Of a DNA stretch of 12,000 bases, positions 1 through 6,037 are shown piece by piece. Location: assembly GCA_030427215.1 (NCBI GenBank), contig JAUHXB010000017.1, forward strand, positions 1 to 12,000. The letters run 5' to 3'. The position numbers were made by a program, and so were the translations under genes. The notes below the pieces were generated by a model. The model worked only from the letters and a program-made list of their open reading frames with translations, was not told the DNA's origin and did not search any database. This stretch comes from Alphaproteobacteria bacterium. GTDB taxonomy: Bacteria > Pseudomonadota > Alphaproteobacteria > Micavibrionales > UBA1664. Each line of letters starts with the position of its first letter. Positions within the stretch are counted from its first letter, which is position 1.

Positions 1-43
1 CCTTCATTACTAATCCAACAAACAAGATTTTTTTTGGTTCCCC

Positions 44-229
44 TTAGGCCGCATCTTTATTATTTGATGGAGGTGAGCCACCACCGCCACACTTCTACGA
101 CAACTGTGATATTAAGTTGATGTGTTTCATCCACGTTTTTTAAGGCGCTCTTTATAGCGTTTGTTTATGCACGGGCCAGTGATTTTTTTTGGAAGAGCCT
201 AAGACTTCTTCGGCTAAAATTTCAGTTAT
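44..229 (-). pseudogene. Decayed paralogue of the 181-residue protein gene at 5492-6037
   Basis: Read on the minus strand, the first codons give ITEILAEE, matching MAEIMAED of the intact gene with the start ATG changed to ATA. After a frame change comes ALKNVDETHQLNITVVVE, matching ALKGFDGANKLDVTVIVE. After a further internal deletion and frame change the end reads GGGGSPPSNNKDAA and stop, matching GGSSSSNKEDD and stop. The central part of the gene is gone. The dead start overlaps the stop of the small gene at 229-408 exactly as the intact gene's start overlaps the gdhA stop (TAATA against TAATG). This supports descent from a copy of the gdhA-linked gene from which gdhA has been deleted. Confidence 0.75.
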
Positions 230-408
230 TATTTTCCTTCTTTTGTGTCATCATCAAAAAGATAAACAAGGTTTTTTGTTTTTTGGCGCAGGATGGTTAC
301 ATCTTTTTCATTGTGAACAAGATCATTAATTTGAATTTGCTTTACCATTTCCAAATGATTCTTTTTAAAATTTTTTGTGTTTACGTTTCTGGTTGTATTT
401 GTACGCAT
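229..408 (-). CDS. Small charged protein of unknown function (59 residues)
   Basis: I do not recognise a family. The protein is basic at the N-terminus (MRTNTTRNVNTKNFKKNH), has a helical middle (LEMVKQIQINDLVHNEKDV) and an acidic tail (LFDDDTKEGK). It has no signal peptide or membrane segment. The start at 408 is chosen because AAGGAG lies seven bases upstream; the longer reading from 444 would begin inside the PRC terminator hairpin. Reality is supported by the second, frameshifted copy at 7367-7551, in which the core LEMVKQIQIND is unchanged and later differences are mostly conservative (VHNEKDVTILRQKTK against VHKDKDITVLRQKTK). No promoter fits between the hairpin and the ribosome site, so expression probably depends on read-through from the PRC gene. 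Confidence 0.6.
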   Translation of the reverse strand: MRTNTTRNVNTKNFKKNHLEMVKQIQINDLVHNEKDVTILRQKTKNLVYLFDDDTKEGK

Positions 409-426
409 TTTATCTCTCCTTGATAT

Positions 427-460
427 AAAAAAACCATGCGCCACAGATATAGGCGCATGG
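427..460 (-). terminator. Rho-independent terminator of the PRC-barrel gene
   Basis: On the minus strand a perfect 9-bp stem (CCATGCGCC / GGCGCATGG, 9-base loop) is followed by seven T. It lies 20 bases after the PRC stop and directly before the ribosome site of the small gene at 229-408. Confidence 0.9.
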
Positions 461-479
461 TAATTACAGCTATCAAATT

Positions 480-1298
480 TTATTGAATAAAGTTGCGAAA
501 TTTCTGTGTTTGGTTCATTGATAATTCAAAATGAACATCCTGATCTGCGTCCAAAATAATACTAGCATCTGTGAAATCAATCATGGCCTTTTCTGGCACG
601 ATCCCATCCATATAGGATATAACCAGTTTTGTTGCATTACCATTTTCAATGACAATGTTGTCAACTTCTGCCAATTCATTCATTGATGGATTAACAATAC
701 TTGCATCCATCAAGTTAGTTGCAAGATGCATTGGTCTCGAAAGCTGTGCAAAATTGAATGCAGGGTAATTATCCATATTGGTCTTGGTTAATTGTGTAAC
801 ATAACCTGAATTATCGGCGCGTGCTTTAAATGTATCAAAATCAAGCATGATTTCTTTGTTACCTACGCCTAAAACACCACCATAAGATATTATAAGCCCT
901 TGAACCTGACCATTTTCATCGACAACGAAATCAGAAACATTTGCAATTGTTTCATTTTGTTGGTTAAAAACATCTTGCCCAATGACAGTGTCCGCGGTAA
1001 CGCGTGTATCATTTTCAACATAGGCATCGATATCGGTGTTCATATCCAACACTGCACGTGTTTCATTGTAGGCATCCATTGATGCATCAGAAACCTCGTC
1101 GGCGACATTTGAAACGGTGTCTTTTGTGTCCTGCCATGTTTCGGATGTAAATTCTTTCGTATTTTCCCATCCTTGCTCAAGTTCACTCTCTGAAACTGTC
1201 GACATGTTCGGTGTTGATTGATTGTTGTTTTCTGCAATTGCAGGAGCCACCCCCATTAGTATAATTGCAGATGCGGTTATCATTAGTTTATTTTTCAT
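480..1298 (-). CDS. Exported protein with two PRC-barrel domains
   Basis: This is a 272-residue protein. Residues 1-22 form a clear signal peptide (MKNKLMITASAIILMGVAPA, cleavage after AIA), so the mature protein should be periplasmic or envelope-associated. Residues 36-85 are a polar acidic helical linker. A PRC-barrel follows at about 101-175 (VIGQDVFNQQNETIANVSDF, then VQGLIISYGGVLGVGNKEI) and a second, more divergent one at about 195-270 (ATNLMDASIVNP, NIVIENGNATKLVISY). PRC-barrels are small beta domains found in RimM, photosynthetic reaction centre H subunits and many stress-induced alphaproteobacterial proteins; ligands are mostly unknown. The start at 1298 has AAAGGAG eight bases upstream, and the upstream in-frame ATGs overlap that site. 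A GGAAC-like promoter sits about 29 bases further up. The corresponding gene is wholly absent from block B. Confidence 0.88.
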   Translation of the reverse strand: MKNKLMITASAIILMGVAPAIAENNNQSTPNMSTVSESELEQGWENTKEFTSETWQDTKDTVSNVADEVSDASMDAYNETRAVLDMNTDIDAYVENDTRVTADTVIGQDVFNQQNETIANVSDFVVDENGQVQGLIISYGGVLGVGNKEIMLDFDTFKARADNSGYVTQLTKTNMDNYPAFNFAQLSRPMHLATNLMDASIVNPSMNELAEVDNIVIENGNATKLVISYMDGIVPEKAMIDFTDASIILDADQDVHFELSMNQTQKFRNFIQ

Positions 1299-1333
1299 GT
1301 TTATTTCTCCTTTCATTGACGTTGCGCCTTTCA

Positions 1334-1358
1334 AACAATCTTAAATTTGAAAAGTTCA
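1334..1358 (-). promoter_or_regulatory. EcfG-like promoter of the PRC-barrel gene
   Basis: The minus strand reads TGAAC (1358-1354), 17 bases, then GTTT (1336-1333), against the EcfG-type pattern GGAAC-N16/17-CGTT. One base of the -35 differs. The predicted transcript start lies about 28 bases before the ATG, the same spacing as at the DUF1328 gene. It is back to back with the DUF2383 promoter. Confidence 0.55.
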
Positions 1359-1370
1359 TTTAATAATTTT

Positions 1371-1396
1371 GGAACATTTTTTCTTTCGGTGTGTAT
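1371..1396 (+). promoter_or_regulatory. EcfG-like promoter of the DUF2383 gene
   Basis: GGAAC at 1371-1375, 16-17 bases, then TGTA at 1392-1395. The -35 is perfect and the -10 weaker (TGTA for CGTT). The block B copy keeps the same geometry with GGAAT at 7626-7630. Confidence 0.5.
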
Positions 1397-1445
1397 GTAA
1401 GGTATGGTGATAAAAATTAATTTTTTCAATGAAAGGAAAGAAACC

Positions 1446-1895
1446 ATGTCAAATACAGAAAAAGAATTACAAAACCTTGTTAATATTTGCGAAGATGCCC
1501 GTGAATTTTACACGGATGCCATTGACCAAACAAAAGATCCAGAGATGAAACAATTATTTCGTAACATGGCAGATGTTCGTAAAGGTGTTATTGTCGATTT
1601 ACGTACACACATGCGTCAAAAGGATATGGATATTGAAGAGCCATCCGAAACATTTGGTGGTCGGGTCAATAAATTCTTGGGTGAAAATGTCGCCAAGTGG
1701 AGCGATAAAACCGACAAGGCATTAATCACCTATCTAGAAGAGGCCGAAGACAGATGCCTGCATTCATTCCAAGACATCTCGAATGATAATGATGTGCCAA
1801 ATGACACACGCGCATTGGTTTCACAAGAATTGGAAACATTGCAAAAAACGCATGACTATATGAAAGAGTTAAAAGAAGCAATGAAGGCCGCATAG
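1446..1895 (+). CDS. DUF2383 / PA2169-family four-helix-bundle protein
   Basis: This 149-residue soluble protein is predicted to be almost entirely alpha-helical. It fits the DUF2383 / PA2169 ferritin-like four-helix family in length and pattern: LQNLVNICEDAREFYTDAID, then MKQLFRNMADVRKGVIVDLR, a GGRVNKFLGENVAKW segment, and a C-terminal helix ending MKELKEAMKAA. Members are often stress-induced; the biochemical role is not established. I chose ATG 1446, preceded by GAAAGGAAAGAAACC, rather than the in-frame ATG at 1404, which lies near the predicted transcript start and has no ribosome site. The gene ends at a strong shared terminator. Block B retains only its first 11 and last 18 codons (7701-7786). 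Confidence 0.85.
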   Translation: MSNTEKELQNLVNICEDAREFYTDAIDQTKDPEMKQLFRNMADVRKGVIVDLRTHMRQKDMDIEEPSETFGGRVNKFLGENVAKWSDKTDKALITYLEEAEDRCLHSFQDISNDNDVPNDTRALVSQELETLQKTHDYMKELKEAMKAA

Positions 1896-1914
1896 AAATT
1901 CGCAGCCATTTGAA

Positions 1915-1948
1915 TAAAAAGCCCAACCTTAATTGGTTGGGCTTTTTT
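1915..1948. terminator. Bidirectional terminator between the DUF2383 gene and the response regulator
   Basis: An 8-bp perfect stem GCCCAACC / GGTTGGGC with loop TTAATT is flanked by AAAAA on the left and TTTTTT on the right, so it can act on both strands. The right arm and T run lie inside the response-regulator reading frame and encode its last residues (QKSPTN). Confidence 0.92.
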
Positions 1949-2657
1949 GTACGTCGGCAATAAACATGTATCCAACACCACGAATGGTTTTAATGATTTT
2001 GGAATTATTTGTATCATCATTTAACTTTTTACGCAGGCGTGTGACCGAGATATCAACCGCACGGTCGAAGGTGTCGTAATTGTCGCCTCGTGTTTGTTCA
2101 TGTAGGTATTCACGCGTTAACGCGCGTCCTTGCGATTCAAGAAACAGTATTAGCAGCTCACATTCCCCGGAGGTTAAATCGATAGCGCCATTGCTACTAT
2201 GTTCTAAATGGAGCTTTCCTTCGTCAAATTTAAAATCTTCAAATTCATAGATATGAGCTTCATCCAAATTATTATGATTTTGAGGCACATCAGCCTGACG
2301 ACGAACATTGGCCTTAATCCGAGCCATTAATTCGCGCATCTCGAACGGTTTAACGATGTAATCATCCGCGCCCATTTCTAAACCAACGACGCGGTCTGTA
2401 GTGCTTGCTTTTCCACTAACGACAATGATGGGGCCACTATAATGAGCCTTAATTTGTGGAATAAGGCTTAGGCCATCCATATCGGGTAACCCTAAATCCA
2501 TAAGCAAGATATCAAACTGTTCTGATTGAATAATATTGAGGCAATCTTGCCCTGTGGCAACCTGTTTTAATGTGTGCCCTTCATCTTCAAAATACTGCTC
2601 TATCACAATCGACAGATTGGGATCATCTTCTAAAGAGAGCACCTTTAAATTCTTCAT
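1929..2657 (-). CDS. OmpR/PhoB-family response regulator
   Basis: This 242-residue protein has a receiver domain at residues 1-120: acidic pair D11/D12, phosphoacceptor D54 in LLMDLGLPDMDG, S81 in VVSG and K103 in IVKPFEM. An OmpR-type winged helix follows at about 140-235 (ELLILFLESQGRALTREYLH; recognition region DRAVDISVTRLRKKL; wing IIKTIRGVGYMF). It is a cytoplasmic DNA-binding transcription factor activated by phosphorylation. It is divergent from the sigma gene across a 130-bp region with phased half-sites it may bind. The hybrid kinase at 3324-5114 is a plausible partner, although that kinase has its own receiver. The last codons are read from a terminator stem. A 77%-identical fragment of a second copy lies at 7803-7957. 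Confidence 0.92.
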   Translation of the reverse strand: MKNLKVLSLEDDPNLSIVIEQYFEDEGHTLKQVATGQDCLNIIQSEQFDILLMDLGLPDMDGLSLIPQIKAHYSGPIIVVSGKASTTDRVVGLEMGADDYIVKPFEMRELMARIKANVRRQADVPQNHNNLDEAHIYEFEDFKFDEGKLHLEHSSNGAIDLTSGECELLILFLESQGRALTREYLHEQTRGDNYDTFDRAVDISVTRLRKKLNDDTNNSKIIKTIRGVGYMFIADVQKSPTN

Positions 2658-2677
2658 AAGAATACTTTATGCCCATT

Positions 2678-2747
2678 TGTTACAAAATTGAAACATTATT
2701 TTTCGAAAATGAAACATGGCTGACATCCCTCTGTTACAGAGTGACTT
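2678..2747. promoter_or_regulatory. Phased TGNNAC-type half-site array, candidate response-regulator operator
   Basis: Hexamers on the plus strand occur at 2678 TGTTAC, 2689 TGAAAC, 2710 TGAAAC, 2721 TGACAT, 2732 TGTTAC and 2742 TGACTT. The steps are 11, 21, 11, 11 and 10 bases, keeping one face of the helix; only the expected site near 2700 is missing. OmpR/PhoB-family regulators bind tandem direct half-sites at about 11-bp spacing. The array fills the region between the divergent regulator and sigma starts. That the adjacent regulator binds it is inference. Confidence 0.55.
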
Positions 2748-2771
2748 TAGTTTCATAGTCACACCGTAACA
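2732..2771. repeat. 40-bp interrupted inverted repeat upstream of the sigma gene
   Basis: TGTTAC-N3-GTGACT-N10-AGTCAC-N3-GTAACA. All 12 arm bases pair, and the two 3-base interruptions are symmetric. It ends 16 bases before the sigma ATG and 4 bases before the AAGGAG. It could be an operator for a dimer or, if transcribed, a leader hairpin next to the ribosome site. Confidence 0.6.
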
Positions 2772-2787
2772 TAAAAGGAGTTCGACT

Positions 2788-3327
2788 ATGTTTACTGATA
2801 ATCAATTAATTACCGCAATGCCACGTTTGAAAAAATTTGCTTGGAAATTGACACGCAATGATGCGAACGCTGATGATTTATTACAGAGTACAGTTTTACG
2901 TGCAATGGAGAAAAAACATTTATTCCAAGAGGGCAGCAATGTTTTTAGTTGGTCATCAAAAATCATGTATAATTTATTTGTGACCGACTACCGCCGCAAG
3001 GTTAAATTTGAAAGTCAATATGATCCAGAACCCTATTTGGAAAAGAAAAAAGCCAATGTCGATCATGATGATATGATGATGATGCAAGAAGTAGGCGAAG
3101 CCATGAAACAACTTTCAGACGAACATCGCGAAATTTTGATTATGGTGACAGTTCAAGGGATGAAATATGACGAAGCATCCGAGAAACTAAATATCCCTGT
3201 AGGAACAGTGAGGTCACGCCTATCACGCGCCCGTAATATCCTTATGGATTTACTGGAAAATGATAAGGTTGAAACAGGATTCTCAATCACAGAAGATGTT
3301 GTAAATAATTATAGATTAGCGGCTTAG
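2788..3327 (+). CDS. ECF RNA polymerase sigma factor, EcfG-like
   Basis: This 179-residue protein has two sigma domains. Region 2 covers residues 10-75 (ANADDLLQSTVLRAMEKKHL, LFQEGSN, the -10-recognising helix and RRK). Region 4 covers 105-155 (LSDEHREILIMVTVQGMKYD, then IPVGTVRSRLSRAR, the -35-reading helix). The ADDLLQ / FQEGSN / VGTVRSRLSRAR pattern resembles EcfG (ECF15) or near relatives. The GGAAC-N16/17-NGTN motifs in the window suit such a factor but do not prove it. Usual partners PhyR and NepR are not seen; the divergent neighbour is an OmpR-type regulator instead. The ribosome site is AAAGGAG. The stop overlaps the convergent kinase stop by 4 bases. It has no counterpart in block B. 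Confidence 0.88.
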   Translation: MFTDNQLITAMPRLKKFAWKLTRNDANADDLLQSTVLRAMEKKHLFQEGSNVFSWSSKIMYNLFVTDYRRKVKFESQYDPEPYLEKKKANVDHDDMMMMQEVGEAMKQLSDEHREILIMVTVQGMKYDEASEKLNIPVGTVRSRLSRARNILMDLLENDKVETGFSITEDVVNNYRLAA

Positions 3328-5114
3328 GCCGTTTCTCTATTATCATTGGTATGAAGATGATGATAAATTGTTTCTTTAAATTTTTGGCTATCGATAGGTT
3401 TAGATAAATAGTCCGTCATGCCGGCATCAATACATTTTTGTTTATCTTCAACCAATGCATGTGCGGTCAAACCAATGATGGGGGTGGGTTGAAAATTATT
3501 TTCTATTTCGTAATTCCGAATAATTTTTGCGGCTGTTAACCCATCCATAACGGGCATCTGAACATCCATTAGAACCAAATCATAATGTTTTGATTTCCAT
3601 TTTTCTATGGCTTCTTCTCCGTTATTGGCAACATCGTATTGCAAGCCAATTTCATCCATAAGGAATGTCAGAATAACAATATTGCCGTCATAATCGTCCA
3701 CGATGAGAACACATTGTTCACCACGAATGACAGACAATAATCTATCTGTAATTTTAATATTTGTATTCGTATCATTGGTAATAACTTCTTTATATTGACC
3801 AACTATTGGAAGAGTTAAGGTAAACGTCGATCCAATGTTTTCTTTACTAGATACCGTTATATCCCCGCCCATTAATTCAGCTAATTTTTTTGAGATTGGT
3901 AGGCCGAGACCTGTTCCACCATATTGCTTTGAAATTGATTGGTTTGCTTGTTGAAATTCTTCAAATATAAAATTCAGTGAATCTTTCGGAATTCCAATGC
4001 CTGTATCTTGGATAATAAAATCTAATTTCTCATTATGTTTTTCGATTAAAACGGTGACCTGTCCTGCTTCCGTGAATTTAATGGCATTACCGACAAGATT
4101 TACTAATATTTGACGAAGGCGTGTTTTATCCCCTAAATATTCTAAATTTTGAATATCGTCATCAACAACTGTGAAAGTAATATTTTTTTCATTGGCCTGC
4201 ACAGACATCATGCTAATAATTTCAGCGACCAATGTGGTTAAAGAAAAATAATTATTATCTATTTCGATGTCGCCTTTTTCAATTTTCGAAAAATCTAAAA
4301 TGTCATTTATTAAATCTTTTAAACTTTGAGAGCTGGTTGATAGTGTTCTGATTAATTTTTGTTGTTTTTCACTAAAGCTATCCGACTGTTTTTGCAAGAT
4401 TTCTGCAATACCTGTAATAGCGGTTAACGGTGTTCTTATCTCATGACTCATATGCGCAAGAAAGCTTGATTTTGCATCGGATTGTTGCTCAACCTCTTCA
4501 ATTGTTTCAATCAAGTTACCTTCAATATTTTTTTGGTTTGTAATGTCGCGGTGTGTTCCAATCATGCGGATGGGGTCTCCTTTAAGGTTTTTTACCAAAC
4601 CCGCCTTTGAATTAACCCATATATAATGGCCATCTTTGTGACGAAAACGAAATTCCATTGAAAATTCTGAGATTACGTTTTTTACAAAATCATCAATTGA
4701 TTTTAAAACTAAGTCCAAATCTTCTTTATGGATATTGTTGACGGCGACATCAAAACTATTACCAAATTCTTCAACCGTATAACCAATCATTTCTGTATAT
4801 TGAGGTGAAAAATATATTTTATTGGTTTTAATATCCCAATCGTAAATTCCCTCACCATTTACGTCCATTGCAAACTGAAGACGATCTTCATTCAAAATAA
4901 GATTACGAGAAACGGCGTTATTTGTATGAACGCCGTAAAATAACCCTGAATTTAAAATAAAAAATATAATCCCTAAAAACCAAGCATCCTTAGTCAACTC
5001 AGGGCGATTATAATATTGACCATAGCCATAGAAGATAATCAAGCACACAACGGTTGATATTAGTGCAAGAAGAAAACTGCGGGATTTTAAAAACTCCATA
5101 GATTTATAAATCAT
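3324..5114 (-). CDS. Membrane hybrid histidine kinase (2 TM, PAS, HisKA, HATPase, receiver)
   Basis: The protein has 596 residues. Two membrane helices at about 13-31 and 45-62 enclose a short loop. A PAS domain with PAC tail follows at about 78-195 (MDVNGEGIYDWDIKTNKIYF; ends GTHRDIT). HisKA has the phosphorylated H224 in HMSHEIRTPL. The HATPase region has N343 (NLVGNAIKFT), DTGIGI at 370-375 and GGTGLGL at 399-405. The C-terminal receiver (about 467-590) has D473/D474, phosphoacceptor D517 in LVLMDVQMPVMDG, T550 and K572. No Hpt domain is present, so output needs a separate phosphotransfer protein or reversed transfer. The first ATG (5114) has GGTGGG upstream; ATG 5099 is an alternative. 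It lies 29 bases past the DUF1328 terminator, leaving little room for its own promoter. An 86/87-identical stretch of the receiver end recurs at 7951-8037. Confidence 0.93.
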   Translation of the reverse strand: MIYKSMEFLKSRSFLLALISTVVCLIIFYGYGQYYNRPELTKDAWFLGIIFFILNSGLFYGVHTNNAVSRNLILNEDRLQFAMDVNGEGIYDWDIKTNKIYFSPQYTEMIGYTVEEFGNSFDVAVNNIHKEDLDLVLKSIDDFVKNVISEFSMEFRFRHKDGHYIWVNSKAGLVKNLKGDPIRMIGTHRDITNQKNIEGNLIETIEEVEQQSDAKSSFLAHMSHEIRTPLTAITGIAEILQKQSDSFSEKQQKLIRTLSTSSQSLKDLINDILDFSKIEKGDIEIDNNYFSLTTLVAEIISMMSVQANEKNITFTVVDDDIQNLEYLGDKTRLRQILVNLVGNAIKFTEAGQVTVLIEKHNEKLDFIIQDTGIGIPKDSLNFIFEEFQQANQSISKQYGGTGLGLPISKKLAELMGGDITVSSKENIGSTFTLTLPIVGQYKEVITNDTNTNIKITDRLLSVIRGEQCVLIVDDYDGNIVILTFLMDEIGLQYDVANNGEEAIEKWKSKHYDLVLMDVQMPVMDGLTAAKIIRNYEIENNFQPTPIIGLTAHALVEDKQKCIDAGMTDYLSKPIDSQKFKETIYHHLHTNDNRETA

Positions 5115-5133
5115 AAATACCCACCATAATGCA

Positions 5134-5161
5134 AATAAAAAACGGCCTCAAAAAGAGGCCG
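5134..5161 (-). terminator. Rho-independent terminator of the DUF1328 gene
   Basis: The minus strand has stem CGGCCTC / GAGGCCG with a 5-T loop, followed by a TTTTTTATTT tract. It lies 22 bases after the DUF1328 stop and separates it from the downstream kinase gene. Confidence 0.85.
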
Positions 5162-5182
5162 CCCTTCTTTACTTTTGTTAAC

Positions 5183-5359
5183 CTATACTGGTGGTTTTCG
5201 CCCACGTAAGGTGTTTATAATCAATGACGCCACAAACAGTACGAGAAATACAACAAAGACAATCTGTGCAATTTCTGCGGAAACCGCGGCAACGCCGCCA
5301 AATCCTAATACACCCGCAACAATTGCAATGAGTAGAAATGTTAATGCCCAACCTAACAT
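5183..5359 (-). CDS. DUF1328 (YtjA-family) small membrane protein
   Basis: This 58-residue protein has the family's usual length, two membrane helices and signature: [20 protein letters not shown], then [15 protein letters not shown] and a short basic tail LRGRKPPV. It is an inner-membrane protein of unknown biochemical role and a frequent member of stress regulons. The start at 5359 is fixed by GAAAGGAGAAAAATT before the ATG and by the family N-terminus; a longer in-frame reading to 5434 would run through the promoter. It has the best GGAAC-type promoter in the window and its own terminator, so it is monocistronic. Confidence 0.93.
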   Translation of the reverse strand: MLGWALTFLLIAIVAGVLGFGGVAAVSAEIAQIVFVVFLVLFVASLIINTLRGRKPPV

Positions 5360-5393
5360 AATTTTTCTCCTTTCGTTAAAGTTGTAAATACCT

Positions 5394-5418
5394 AACCCGA
5401 AAAGAAGAGAAAAGTTCC
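5394..5418 (-). promoter_or_regulatory. EcfG-like promoter of the DUF1328 gene
   Basis: The minus strand reads GGAAC (5418-5414), 16 bases, then GGTT (5397-5394), one mismatch from GGAAC-N16-CGTT. The predicted start is about 28 bases before the ATG. The -35 is half of a 12-bp palindrome GTTCCATGGAAC (5414-5425), which also places a GGAAC on the plus strand. Confidence 0.7.
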
Positions 5419-5491
5419 ATGGAACAATTATCAATTACACAAACTCTCCTTAATCTATAAAAAAAGATTACCAGATTTTTTATATTGAGAC

Positions 5492-6037
5492 CTAATCATC
5501 TTCTTTATTTGAAGATGACGAACCACCAAGATCGAGCGATGGGGCAGAAGATGACAAGCCAAGTTGTGGGAATTGTGTGGCTTGATCGGCTCGTAATTGG
5601 TCATGAAATGCGGGTGGTGCGATTAATGTAATGTTATCTTGACTGGCATCGAAATCGAAACTGCTTGACTGATCACCTCTGACATCCATTCTTTGTTCTA
5701 GCGCACCTACTGGAGTTGTTTGATCGTAAACAGGGCGCGCATATGCGGCGGCGATCATTTGTTCCGATAAATCTTTGCTGGCATCCAATCTATCCTCAAT
5801 TTCAGCCTTGGATTCATGAGGTGAATTTTCCGCTTCAACTGTTTCATCGATAACGACAACTTTAACAAAAACTTCATATTCCTTACCGTTATAACTGTAT
5901 CCCTCAACAATAACGGTGACATCTAATTTGTTTGCGCCATCAAATCCTTTTAATGCTCCCTCGATGGCATCGGCCAAGGCGTGGGTTAGGGAATGTTTTG
6001 AAGTTCCTGATGAATCTTCGGCCATAATTTCTGCCAT
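5492..6037 (-). CDS. Unknown acidic 181-residue protein, translationally coupled to gdhA
   Basis: I do not recognise this family. Residues 1-70 look folded: an amphipathic helix (HSLTHALADAIEGALKGFDG) followed by two beta-like strands (KLDVTVIVEGYSYNG and YEVFVKVVVIDETVE). Residues 75-105 are helical, and the rest is low in structure and rich in Ser, Asp and Gln (GDQSSSFDFDASQDN; tail SSSSNKEDD). It has no signal peptide, membrane segment or metal motif. The start is TAATG, where the ATG shares its A with the gdhA stop, and gdhA's last codons carry the ribosome site (AAGGAGGA); translational coupling is therefore likely. A decayed copy at 44-229 keeps the helix/strand and tail segments, so the gene is real and was duplicated. 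A link to glutamate metabolism or to stress is suggested only by position. Confidence 0.8.
   Translation of the reverse strand: MAEIMAEDSSGTSKHSLTHALADAIEGALKGFDGANKLDVTVIVEGYSYNGKEYEVFVKVVVIDETVEAENSPHESKAEIEDRLDASKDLSEQMIAAAYARPVYDQTTPVGALEQRMDVRGDQSSSFDFDASQDNITLIAPPAFHDQLRADQATQFPQLGLSSSAPSLDLGGSSSSNKEDD

Noticed and set aside
1..43. Possible gene end at the left edge
   Set aside because: Too short, with no frame or motif that can be tied to a product.
5435..5491. Hairpin terminator after the 181-residue gene (AAAAAGAT...GATTTTTT)
   Set aside because: The arms are direct, not complementary, so no stem forms.
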